A stretch of DNA of 14,308 nt from Bacillota bacterium (GTDB taxonomy: Bacteria > Bacillota > Clostridia > Lachnospirales > Lachnospiraceae): the NCBI GenBank assembly GCA_023435645.1, contig JAEYRK010000027.1, positions 1 through 14,308 on the forward strand. Direction: 5' to 3'. Within the stretch, counting starts at the first letter, position 1; the number at the start of each line of letters is the position of its first letter. The translations under genes and the position numbers were made by a program. Below the pieces are notes generated by a model. That model was given only the letters and a program-made list of their open reading frames with translations. It was not told the DNA's origin and made no database searches. Shown one piece after another: positions 1 through 6,694 of the stretch.

Positions 1-66
1 ATAAAAATATGCTCCTCTCGGGGAACGACAGCAGGATTATTCAACTGTCATCCACAAGAGGAGCAT
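1..66 (-). terminator. Intrinsic terminator for the leftward transcript
   Basis: A perfect 10-bp inverted repeat pairs 9-18 (ATGCTCCTCT) with 57-66 (AGAGGAGCAT). A second perfect 5-bp pair, GACAG 27-31 with CTGTC 45-49, lies inside the loop. Read on the minus strand the stem is followed directly by ATTTTTAT, which gives the U-tract of an intrinsic terminator. The + strand side is followed only by TTTCC, so termination should favour leftward transcripts. It lies about 70 bases after the stop of the minus-strand gene at 136-357 and would end that transcript. Confidence 0.6.
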
Positions 67-135
67 TTCCTATGAAACAAAAACTCTACATATTCGAGTG
101 GGTTACTTTATGATCAGAGTATTCAGCTGTCTTCG

Positions 136-357
136 CTATCCCCGAAAAGCCCTCGGAGCAGGCCAGGGGGACAGTTCCTGGCCCCAATTAACCCCATCAA
201 TCGCGGCGAGTATGAACCTGTGATTCCCTAATAACGAAATAAGCGCTTCTGCATCCTCTGCGGAAAGATGCGTATAGAGGATGGGGCAATCCGTGTAATT
301 ATCGGGTGATAAGGTTAGAATGGAATAGCTTCCTATGGTAAATAGATTTTTATGCAT
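136..357 (-). CDS. Small protein resembling the N-terminal piece of an alpha/beta hydrolase (possible remnant)
   Basis: This 73-residue protein has no signal peptide or membrane segment. The start is supported by AAGGGA (minus strand, at 367-372) 9 nt before the ATG, a possible promoter upstream (423-450) and a terminator downstream (1-66). The C-terminal end, residues about 55-73 with the string ELSPWPAP, resembles the N-terminal region of putative esterase-type alpha/beta hydrolases of Lachnospiraceae, where a similar NW-x-x-ELSPWPAP string precedes the catalytic domain. Here a stop follows at once, and the next codons on the minus strand show no hydrolase sequence, so there is no nucleophile elbow or catalytic triad. 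I read it as a truncated, probably inactive remnant, or else a genuine small protein kept from that domain. The family assignment is from memory and is tentative. Confidence 0.5.
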   Translation of the reverse strand: MHKNLFTIGSYSILTLSPDNYTDCPILYTHLSAEDAEALISLLGNHRFILAAIDGVNWGQELSPWPAPRAFRG

Positions 358-422
358 CTGTTTGCTTCCCTTCAGATTTTAGCCTAAAGCAGTTTCCTTT
401 AGTAAAAACCAATAACAAGTAA

Positions 423-450
423 ATCATATCACTTTGTACTTTAAAATCAA
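423..450 (-). promoter_or_regulatory. Candidate sigma-A promoter for the leftward small gene
   Basis: Read on the minus strand, TTGATT (445-450) and TATGAT (423-428) are separated by 16 bp and lie about 66 bases before the start codon at 357. Each hexamer is a 4-5 of 6 match to consensus. The surroundings are very AT-rich, so chance matches are common here. Confidence 0.35.
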
Positions 451-480
451 CCTACTATGAAAATTAATATATAAAGTACA
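435..480. repeat. Inverted repeat TGTACTTTA / TAAAGTACA
   Basis: A perfect 9-bp inverted repeat pairs 435-443 with 472-480 across 28 AT-rich bases. Its left arm lies inside the spacer of the candidate minus-strand promoter, and the right arm is followed by TTTTAT. It could be an operator half-site pair or a weak rightward terminator. Confidence 0.35.
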
Positions 481-555
481 TTTTATATCGTAGTTCACTT
501 ACATTTTACCTATAAAAATCTGCTTGACTTAAACGGAATAGAATGAAATAAAGTG

Positions 556-584
556 TTGAACATATGTTCTAAATGTAGTATAAT
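556..584 (+). promoter_or_regulatory. Sigma-A promoter ahead of rsmE
   Basis: TTGAAC (556-561) and TATAAT (579-584) are separated by exactly 17 bp, close to the vegetative consensus. Transcription would begin near 590-592 and leave a leader of about 140 nt before rsmE. The gap from 358 to 729 contains no other convincing gene. This promoter, the inverted repeat at 435-480 and the leftward promoter are all I can support there. Confidence 0.65.
558..569. promoter_or_regulatory. Candidate LexA (SOS) operator
   Basis: GAACATATGTTC is a perfect 12-bp palindrome and fits the core of the Gram-positive LexA/DinR box (CGAAC-RNRY-GTTYC). The flanking bases are T on both sides rather than the preferred C. 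It begins inside the -35 hexamer and fills most of the -35/-10 spacer, the classic position for repressor occlusion of RNA polymerase. The match is visible directly; LexA binding is inferred. Confidence 0.5.
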
Positions 585-729
585 AATTTGTATGGGACAG
601 CCTAATTCACCAATACCTGGAAGGTGTCTCGGAGAAGCCCTTTCGATTCTATGAAGTAGAATGAGCGCATTTATATTCTGGGTTATTCACAGAAAAACTA
701 CAAAAAAATTAAGATAAAGGAGCCTTCCT

Positions 730-1470
730 ATGCACCGCTTTTATATTAATCCGGATCAGATTATGGGGGATGTGATTACAATCCTTGGGTCCGATGTCAA
801 CCACATAAAGAACGTCCTGCGGATGAAACAGGGCGATCCGATGATAATTTGTAATGGACAAGGAAAAGATTGTTATTGTATAATAAATAAGGTGTCTGAC
901 AGTGAAATTATAGCGGATATTACCTCAATACAGGATACCGGAACAGAGCTGTCCGGGAGAATTACGTTATTCCAAGGGCTGCCGAAGAAGGACAAGATGG
1001 AGCTGATTATCCAGAAGGCTGTGGAGCTGGGCGTATATGAGATTATACCGGTTATGACTGCCAGATGTGTGGTCAGGCTTGAGGATAAGAAGAAGGAAGA
1101 AAAGAAGCTGGAACGGTGGCAGGCGATAGCGGAAAGTGCCGCCAAGCAATCGGGAAGAGGGTATATTCCACGGATTTTACCGGTGGTAAGTTATAAGGAT
1201 GCGGTGTTAAAGGCTTCCGGTTTGGATACCGCCGTGATACCTTATGAGAATGCTTCCGGAATACAGCTGACCAAGGATATTATCGGAAGCCTGCAAAATG
1301 GCTCTTCCATCGGAATACTGATCGGACCGGAGGGTGGCTTCGAAGAGTCTGAGATCGAGCTGGCAAGGAAGAATAAGATTATTCCGATTACATTAGGAAG
1401 AAGAATACTTCGGACCGAGACAGCCGGTTTTGCACTGCTGTCCATGATGATGTTATCTTTAGAAGAATAG
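730..1470 (+). CDS. rsmE: 16S rRNA (uracil-1498-N3)-methyltransferase RsmE
   Basis: A SAM-dependent methyltransferase of the SPOUT (trefoil-knot) class. The family makes m3U1498 in helix 44 of 16S rRNA, acting on 30S particles. The 246 residues match the usual family length. The N-terminal PUA-like region (residues 1-70) contains HIKNVLRMKQGD. The C-terminal knot carries the family signatures RWQAIAESAAKQSGR (129-143), GPEGGF (199-204) and LGRRILRTETA (222-232), which form the cofactor site. AAAGGAG (716-722) lies 7 nt before the ATG. In many Firmicutes rsmE follows prmA; here no prmA is present, and the gene instead leads a block behind a promoter with a LexA-like box. The relQ gene follows after 76 bases, so co-transcription is plausible. 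Confidence 0.95.
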   Translation: MHRFYINPDQIMGDVITILGSDVNHIKNVLRMKQGDPMIICNGQGKDCYCIINKVSDSEIIADITSIQDTGTELSGRITLFQGLPKKDKMELIIQKAVELGVYEIIPVMTARCVVRLEDKKKEEKKLERWQAIAESAAKQSGRGYIPRILPVVSYKDAVLKASGLDTAVIPYENASGIQLTKDIIGSLQNGSSIGILIGPEGGFEESEIELARKNKIIPITLGRRILRTETAGFALLSMMMLSLEE

Positions 1471-1546
1471 CTGCGTTATATATGTCATATTATGAAAGAT
1501 AGCGTCTCTGGAACATAAAAACGTTTTATAGGGAGGTAAACAATTG

Positions 1547-2350
1547 ATGGAGATACAACTATGGAGAGAAATCATGGATCCCTATGCCTTGGCAGTCAAT
1601 GAGCTGATTGTCAAGTTCAACCACATCATCGAAGAATATAAGCATGTGGGTGCCTATTCCCCGATAGAACAGGTATCCGGCAGGGTCAAGACCATTTCCA
1701 GTATTTTGGAGAAGGCCCAGAAGAAGGAACTTGATCTGAAGGACTTTGAAGAAAAGATCGAAGATATTGCTGGGATCCGAATTATCTGTCAGTTTGTTGA
1801 AGATATTTATAAGGTGGTAGACATCATTAAGAAACGGTCCGATATGAGGATCAAGAGTGAGAAGGATTATATCAATAATATGAAGGAGAGCGGTTACCGC
1901 TCCTACCATATCATCGTGTATTATAATGTTGAGACTCTGCAGGGAACCAAGGAGCTGCAGGTAGAGATACAGATTCGTACCCTTGCCATGAATTTTTGGG
2001 CTACGATCGAGCATTCTCTTCGGTATAAGTATAAGAAACACATGCCGGAGCATATCAGGGAACGCCTTTCCTCAGCAGCAGAAGCGATTTTGATTCTGGA
2101 CCGGGAAATGAGCGTTGTTCGAGATGAGATCATGGATGCTCAGAATTCCTTTACCATTAAAGCGAATATTGTAGCGGATATCCTGACGAATATCCAGAAT
2201 CTCTATAAGGTTGCAAATAAGCAGGAGGTAATTAAGATACAGGATGAATTTTTCCGGATCTATCAGGTGGGTGACCGGGCTGAGCTAGAGAGATTTAATA
2301 AGGACCTGGATCTGATCTCACAGAGATACCGGGCGCAGAGCTTACGATAA
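1547..2350 (+). CDS. relQ: Small alarmone synthetase RelQ (GTP pyrophosphokinase)
   Basis: A synthetase-only (p)ppGpp enzyme that transfers pyrophosphate from ATP to GDP or GTP in the cytosol. Numbered from the ATG at 1547, motifs closely match Bacillus/Enterococcus RelQ (YjbM): SPIEQVSGRVK (38-48, ATP-binding Arg/Lys), EDIAGIRIICQF (72-83, Mg-binding Asp73), KESGYRSYH (113-121) and VEIQIRTLAMNFWATIEHSL (139-158, catalytic Glu140). There is no HD hydrolase, TGS or ACT domain. The 267 residues exceed the roughly 210 of classical RelQ by a C-terminal, mostly helical extension (about 215-267) of unknown role. GGGAGG (1531-1536) could serve either TTG at 1544 (7 nt) or ATG at 1547 (10 nt); I chose ATG. 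The gene sits between two rRNA methyltransferase genes, consistent with a ribosome-status role, though that is inference. Confidence 0.92.
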   Translation: MEIQLWREIMDPYALAVNELIVKFNHIIEEYKHVGAYSPIEQVSGRVKTISSILEKAQKKELDLKDFEEKIEDIAGIRIICQFVEDIYKVVDIIKKRSDMRIKSEKDYINNMKESGYRSYHIIVYYNVETLQGTKELQVEIQIRTLAMNFWATIEHSLRYKYKKHMPEHIRERLSSAAEAILILDREMSVVRDEIMDAQNSFTIKANIVADILTNIQNLYKVANKQEVIKIQDEFFRIYQVGDRAELERFNKDLDLISQRYRAQSLR

Positions 2351-2353
2351 TAT

Positions 2354-2370
2354 GCAGTTTAATGAACTGC
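2354..2370 (+). other. Short hairpin between relQ and the rsmF-like gene
   Basis: GCAGTT (2354-2359) pairs with AACTGC (2365-2370) around a 5-nt loop, with one further T-A pair outside. No U-tract follows, so it is unlikely to terminate. It may act as an mRNA-processing or stability element between the two genes. Confidence 0.3.
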
Positions 2371-2389
2371 AGAAAGACGGAGTGATTTC

Positions 2390-3844
2390 ATGAATTTACC
2401 AACGAAATTTGAGGACAGGATGAGAAGGCTTCTGGGGGATGAGTACGAGGAGTATTTACAGTGCTATTCCAAGCCGCATTACGGCGGGATACGGGTAAAT
2501 ACCCTGAAGCTAACCCCGGAGGAATTCGAGAAGCTCTGTCCTTTTCCTTTGAAGAGAATTCCCTGGGTGGCTAACGGCTATTACTATGATACAAAGGAGC
2601 AGCCGGCGAGACATCCCTATTATTATGCAGGTTTGTATTATATCCAGGAACCCAGTGCCATGACACCGGCCAGCCTACTGCCGGTACAAAAGGGGGATAG
2701 GGTTCTGGATATCTGTGCCGCCCCCGGAGGTAAAAGTACGGAGCTGGGGGCAAAGCTATCCGGTGAAGGGTTACTGGTATCCAATGACATTAGTAATTCC
2801 AGAGCAAAGGCATTACTTAAGAATATTGAGCTGTTTGGAATCCGAAATGCCCTGGTGCTGTCAGAGGCTCCGAATAAGCTGTATGAATATTTCCCTGAGT
2901 ATTTTGATAAGATTTTAATCGATGCTCCCTGCTCCGGGGAAGGAATGTTTCGTAAGTCCCCGGCAATTATGAAGAATTGGGAGCAGTACGGTGTGGAATA
3001 TTATAATAAGCTGCAGAAGGAGATCATTCTATTTGCGGCTAAGATGCTGAAGCCCGGCGGGATGATGCTCTATTCCACCTGTACCTTTTCACCGGAGGAG
3101 AATGAGGGAACAATCTCATATCTTCTGGAGCAATTTCCTGAATTTCGAGTGATAAATGCCATACCCTCAGTGGAGGAGCAGAAGAGATTAGGAATCTCCT
3201 ATGAAGGCTTTGATTTTGGTAAACCGGAATGGGTGGAGGGACTTCCCGAGGATGCACCATATCGGGAGGAGTTGAAGCATTGTCTTAGGCTTTGGCCCCA
3301 TAAGCTGAACGGAGAAGGACATTTTATTGCCCTACTTCAAAAGGGGAATCAGACGCTAACCGAACAGAAAGCGATGGAGCAATTTTCTACCAAAGTACCC
3401 TCCAAAATCGGGAAGGGCATTTCGGAGGAAGCGAAGGAGTTCTTCCGGGATATAAAGTGGAACAGTTTAGAGGAGGACGATTTCTATCAGCGCCTGGAGG
3501 TTCGGGAGGACAGAATCTATATGATCCCGGAGGGCTTACCCGATACGAAGGGACTTCGAATCCTTCGGCAGGGATTACTGCTGGGAGAGATGAAGAAGCA
3601 AAGATTTGAACCGGCACAGGCATTGGCCAGTGCCTTAAGTAGCTCTGAGTATGAGAAGCAGCTTCACCTGTTAGGAAGCTCCAGAGAGGCGATCCGTTAT
3701 CTGAAATGTGAAGGGCTTGAAGCGGAAGATAGGGTAGGGGATGGCTGGCAGCTGGTTTGTGTGGACGGATATCCCCTGGGCTGGGGCAAGATGGCGAAGG
3801 GTAGCTTTAAGAATAAATACCTGCCTGGCTGGAGATGGATGTAG
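2390..3844 (+). CDS. rsmF: RsmF-family 16S rRNA cytosine-C5 methyltransferase (NOL1/NOP2/Sun)
   Basis: A SAM-dependent RNA m5C methyltransferase. RsmF enzymes modify cytosines around 1400-1407 in the decoding region of 16S rRNA; the exact targets here cannot be read from sequence. The 484 residues show the N-terminal RNA-binding part (IRVNTLK, 34-40), SAM motif I VLDICAAPGGKS (105-116), the DAPCSGEGMFRK motif (178-189, Cys181 for product release) and STCTFSPEENE (229-239, catalytic Cys231). The last 110 or so residues (GLLLGEMKKQRFEPAQALA through GYPLGWGK near the end) are the PUA-like C-terminal module typical of Firmicutes RsmF. GGAG (2379-2382) lies 7 nt before the ATG. The gene starts 39 bases after the relQ stop. 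RsmB is the main alternative, but the C-terminal extension favours RsmF. Confidence 0.88.
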   Translation: MNLPTKFEDRMRRLLGDEYEEYLQCYSKPHYGGIRVNTLKLTPEEFEKLCPFPLKRIPWVANGYYYDTKEQPARHPYYYAGLYYIQEPSAMTPASLLPVQKGDRVLDICAAPGGKSTELGAKLSGEGLLVSNDISNSRAKALLKNIELFGIRNALVLSEAPNKLYEYFPEYFDKILIDAPCSGEGMFRKSPAIMKNWEQYGVEYYNKLQKEIILFAAKMLKPGGMMLYSTCTFSPEENEGTISYLLEQFPEFRVINAIPSVEEQKRLGISYEGFDFGKPEWVEGLPEDAPYREELKHCLRLWPHKLNGEGHFIALLQKGNQTLTEQKAMEQFSTKVPSKIGKGISEEAKEFFRDIKWNSLEEDDFYQRLEVREDRIYMIPEGLPDTKGLRILRQGLLLGEMKKQRFEPAQALASALSSSEYEKQLHLLGSSREAIRYLKCEGLEAEDRVGDGWQLVCVDGYPLGWGKMAKGSFKNKYLPGWRWM

Positions 3845-3875
3845 AACGAAAGTATCATTCGTATCCCAGCCACTT

Positions 3876-3896
3876 AAAGATATAGTAAAGATATAG
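3876..3896 (+). repeat. Two tandem copies of AAAGATATAG
   Basis: AAAGATATAG occurs at 3876-3885 and again at 3887-3896, one base apart, in the 108-base gap before the RsuA-family gene. The same gap also has a short ACGAA/TTCGT inverted repeat (3846-3850 with 3858-3862). No promoter stands out. The function is unknown. Confidence 0.5.
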
Positions 3897-3952
3897 AATA
3901 TGTATTATAGCGGACGGAATATTGTTTGAGGATGGTTTGTAAGGAGTAGAAT

Positions 3953-4675
3953 ATGACAGAGCAGTTAAGATTGGATAAATATCTGGCTGATATGGGTATT
4001 GGTACTCGGAGTGAGATTAAGGACTGGATCCGGAAGGGTAGAGTTCGTCTCAATCAGGAAATCTGTAAAAAACCTGAGACGAAGGTAGAGCTCTCCCGAG
4101 ATGAAGTGTATTTTGATCAAAGGAAGGTTAACTACCGACCTTATCTCTATCTGATGCTTCATAAGCCTGCCGGAGTTGTCTCTGCAACAAGGGATAAGGT
4201 AAGCAGGACGGTTTTGGAGCTGATCAAGGATACGGAGGGGAAGGAGTTATTTCCGGTTGGGCGGCTCGATAAGGATACGGAAGGACTACTACTCCTGACC
4301 AATGACGGCGAGCTGGCTCATCAGCTCCTATCCCCACGAAAGCATGTGGACAAGGTCTACTTTGCCAGGGTAGCAGGAAGGGTTACGGCCTTAGATCAGG
4401 AGGCCTTTTTACAGGGGGTACAGATTGATGAGGATTATATCACATTGCCTGCCAAGCTTCACATCATACACTCCGATGAGATATCAGAAATCGAACTTAC
4501 CATACAGGAGGGCAAGTTCCACCAGGTCAAGCGGATGTTTGAGACGGTCGGGAAGGAAGTGATCTATCTCAAGCGAAACTCCATGGGTGGCTTATCCCTG
4601 GATCCGTCCCTGGCTCCGGGAGAATACCGTGAGCTTACGGAGGAGGAAATCGCTTATCTGAAAGGGCTTTCCTAG
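3953..4675 (+). CDS. RsuA-family rRNA pseudouridine synthase
   Basis: Converts a uridine in rRNA to pseudouridine. RsuA itself acts on U516 of 16S rRNA, while the sister enzymes RluB, RluE and RluF act on 23S. The 240 residues comprise an N-terminal S4 RNA-binding domain (about 4-50: LRLDKYLADMGIGTRSE), a short linker, and the synthase fold with LMLHKPAGVVSA (67-78) and the catalytic loop VGRLDKDTEGLLLLTNDG (102-119, nucleophile Asp106). The string LSPRKHVDKVYF (126-137) looks more like RsuA than RluB, so 16S is the better guess for the substrate. KFHQVKRMF near residues 182-190 is the conserved late motif. AAGGAG (3941-3946 region) is well placed for this ATG. No gene symbol is given because the target base is uncertain. 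Confidence 0.9.
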   Translation: MTEQLRLDKYLADMGIGTRSEIKDWIRKGRVRLNQEICKKPETKVELSRDEVYFDQRKVNYRPYLYLMLHKPAGVVSATRDKVSRTVLELIKDTEGKELFPVGRLDKDTEGLLLLTNDGELAHQLLSPRKHVDKVYFARVAGRVTALDQEAFLQGVQIDEDYITLPAKLHIIHSDEISEIELTIQEGKFHQVKRMFETVGKEVIYLKRNSMGGLSLDPSLAPGEYRELTEEEIAYLKGLS

Positions 4676-4905
4676 GAAGGATTCTATAAGGATCATCCGA
4701 TCTATCACAGATGAATTACTTCTGCATAATCCATGCGATTGGTACATCGGATTGTGTAGATTACTAACAGTAGATTGATTACTGGGATGATCAATAGAAG
4801 TCTTAAAGATTATTTACAATAGGTGATTTACAAAGTCATTACGAAGACGATTAGGATGAGTTACATTTGTCTATTTACAACAGATCAATTACATCAGAGA
4901 GGATT
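4676..4905 (+). repeat. Intergenic stretch of irregular TTAC-containing repeats
   Basis: The gap of about 230 bases ahead of the HAD gene contains at least nine TTAC words in related contexts, such as GATTACT, TTTACAA, ATTACAT and GATTTAC, spaced roughly 9-30 bases apart from about 4713 to 4894. The copies are too divergent for a clean consensus. No terminator, convincing promoter or gene is visible. It resembles decayed simple-sequence DNA rather than a regulatory module. Confidence 0.4.
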
Positions 4906-5562
4906 ATGGATACGGATATGTTAAAGGATATTGATGCAGTGATTTTTGATTTGGACGGAACGTTAGTTGACTCAATGTGGATGTGGAAAAGTATTGACAT
5001 TGAGTATCTCGGGCGTTTTGGCAAGTCATTTCCGGAGGATCTACAACGCTGTATCGAGGGAATGAGCTTTTCTGAAACAGCGACCTATTTTAAGAAGCGA
5101 TTTGATTTACCGGATAGTCTTGACCAGATCAAGAGTGACTGGAATGCAATGGCCTGGGAGAAATACTTAAATGAGGTTCCGGTAAAGGAAGGGGCAAGAG
5201 AGCTCCTTGAGTATCTGAACAGTAAGCAAATTCCTGCCGGAATCGCAACCAGCAATTCCAAGGAGCTGGTGGAGCTGATTATAGAGAAGCATCAGCTGGG
5301 CGGATATTTTCAATCCATTCGTACCTCCTGTGAGGTGGAAAAGGGAAAGCCCTCACCGGATATTTATCTTCTGGTTGCACAGGATCTGCAGGCAGAGCCC
5401 TCCAAATGCCTGGTATTTGAGGACGTACCTCAGGGAATTATGGCAGGTAAGAATGCAGGCATGAAGGTTTGTGCTGTCTATGATGAATTCTCCGAGGAGG
5501 TCAATGACTTGAAGCAAAGGCTGGCAGACTATTATGTTCGCTCCTTAAAAGAGGTTATCTAG
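4906..5562 (+). CDS. HAD-superfamily phosphatase, beta-phosphoglucomutase-like
   Basis: A cytosolic haloacid-dehalogenase-fold hydrolase of 218 residues. Motif I is FDLDGTLVDSMW (14-25) with nucleophile Asp15 and acid/base Asp17. Motif II is ATSNS near residue 116, motif III the lysine in GKPSPDIYL near 149, and motif IV VFEDVPQGIMAGKNAGM near 171-187. A helical cap lies between motifs I and II, the subfamily I arrangement seen in beta-phosphoglucomutase, phosphoglycolate phosphatase and related sugar- or nucleotide-phosphate phosphatases. The substrate cannot be told. The frame stays open upstream to a TTG at 4867, but AGAGAGG (4896-4902) and the family pattern favour ATG 4906; the spacing of 3 nt is short, so ATG 4918 is possible. 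It lies between two pseudouridine synthase genes, without a visible functional link. Confidence 0.85.
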   Translation: MDTDMLKDIDAVIFDLDGTLVDSMWMWKSIDIEYLGRFGKSFPEDLQRCIEGMSFSETATYFKKRFDLPDSLDQIKSDWNAMAWEKYLNEVPVKEGARELLEYLNSKQIPAGIATSNSKELVELIIEKHQLGGYFQSIRTSCEVEKGKPSPDIYLLVAQDLQAEPSKCLVFEDVPQGIMAGKNAGMKVCAVYDEFSEEVNDLKQRLADYYVRSLKEVI

Positions 5563-5622
5563 CAGCTAAGGTGTATCTGATCGTGAGGATGAAATATCTT
5601 AAAGAGTAGGTCGTATCAATCA

Positions 5623-6621
5623 ATGAAGAACTTTTATGTACAACAAAATGAAGCAGGTCAAAGACTGGATAAGCTGTTAGCGAAGCTACTAAATAAGGCT
5701 CCGAAGAGTTTTATCTATAAGATGCTTCGTAAGAAGAATATCGTGTTGAACGGTAAGAAGGCTGACGGCTCTGAGAAGCTGGTATTGGAGGATCGGATCA
5801 CCTTATTTCTGTCAGATGAGACGATTGCACAGTTTACAGAATCAACGGAGGCAGTGGAGCTTAAGCACGAGCTGGATATTATATATGAGGATTCCCATAT
5901 CCTTGTATTGAACAAACCCATCGGGGAGCTGTCTCAGAAGGCAGCGAAAGAGGATGTATCCATGGTGGAATACCTGCTATCCTATCTGCTGACCACGAAG
6001 CAGCTGACGAGGGAACAGCTGGCCAGCTTTAAGCCCGGTATCTGTAACCGACTAGACCGCAATACCAGCGGTTTATTGATTGCAGGGAAGTCTCTGCTCG
6101 GATTGCAGGAGATGGCAGAGATACTGAAGGACCGCTCTCTGGGAAAGTATTATCTCTGCATTGTAAAGGGCAGACTGGAAGGTAAAAGGAGAGTGGAAGG
6201 ATATCTCAGTAAGGATGAGGCAACGAATAGGGTAACCATCCATCCCACGAAGACCGGGGACGCAGAGTATATCTGTACCGAATATGAACCAATGAAAGCT
6301 AATCCCCAAAAAGCTTCAGAGGAAGGAAACAAGTGGTCCTTTACCTTACTTCAGGTGAAGCTGGTTACCGGGCGCTCCCATCAAATTAGGGCACATCTGG
6401 CCAGCCTCGGGCATCCCTTGATTGGAGATTATAAATACGGAGATCAAAAAATAAACCATTACTTTAAATCCAGATATGGCTTATCCCATCAACTGCTCCA
6501 TTCCTATCGCATGGTATTTCCTGAGCTTAAGGGAGAGCTGGCCTATCTGTCAGGGAAGGAGCTAGTGGCAGAGCGTCCTGAGATATTTACTAAAATTCAA
6601 GGCGACCTATTCGGTAAGTAG
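5623..6621 (+). CDS. RluA-family pseudouridine synthase (RluC/RluD-like)
   Basis: Isomerises specific uridines to pseudouridine, in 23S rRNA for the RluC and RluD branches. The 332 residues start with an S4 domain (about 10-60: GQRLDKLLAKLL through IVLNGKKADGSEKL). The synthase domain has IIYEDSHILVLNKPIGELSQ (86-105), the catalytic loop CNRLDRNTSGLLIAGKS (141-157, nucleophile Asp145) and TGRSHQIRAHLASLGHPLIGD near 254-274. The presence of S4 and the SQK variant after NKP suggest the clostridial RluC/RluD group; the site modified is unknown. The ribosome site is weak: AGTAGG at 5605-5610 lies 12 nt upstream and nothing better is present. The N-terminus fits the family, so I keep this ATG. The HAD gene ends 60 bases upstream. 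Confidence 0.9.
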   Translation: MKNFYVQQNEAGQRLDKLLAKLLNKAPKSFIYKMLRKKNIVLNGKKADGSEKLVLEDRITLFLSDETIAQFTESTEAVELKHELDIIYEDSHILVLNKPIGELSQKAAKEDVSMVEYLLSYLLTTKQLTREQLASFKPGICNRLDRNTSGLLIAGKSLLGLQEMAEILKDRSLGKYYLCIVKGRLEGKRRVEGYLSKDEATNRVTIHPTKTGDAEYICTEYEPMKANPQKASEEGNKWSFTLLQVKLVTGRSHQIRAHLASLGHPLIGDYKYGDQKINHYFKSRYGLSHQLLHSYRMVFPELKGELAYLSGKELVAERPEIFTKIQGDLFGK

Positions 6622-6694
6622 ATCCGTTGGCTATGGATCCTGATTCGTTTTTGAGGGGAATGATACACATTAAAATCATTAAGGAGGCGTTATT

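Noticed and set aside
524..552. A second possible promoter with TTGACT as -35 upstream of rsmE
   Set aside because: The hexamer at 17 bp spacing is AATAAA, a poor -10, while the promoter at 556-584 is much better.
592..654. A 20-codon open frame beginning at the ATG next to the expected rsmE transcription start
   Set aside because: There is no Shine-Dalgarno sequence, and leaderless translation cannot be argued from the sequence alone.
1515..1529. ATAAAA-ACG-TTTTAT dyad before relQ
   Set aside because: It is weak, AT-only apart from the centre, and common by chance in such sequence; there is no associated promoter.
1559..2053. A 164-codon minus-strand open frame opposite relQ
   Set aside because: It is a shadow of the relQ coding sequence, with no ribosome site and no recognisable domain.
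6621..6652. GATCC/GGATC hairpin followed by TTTTT between the RluA-family gene and recU
   Set aside because: The stem is only 5 bp and the T-run starts 9 bases after it, so intrinsic termination is unlikely.
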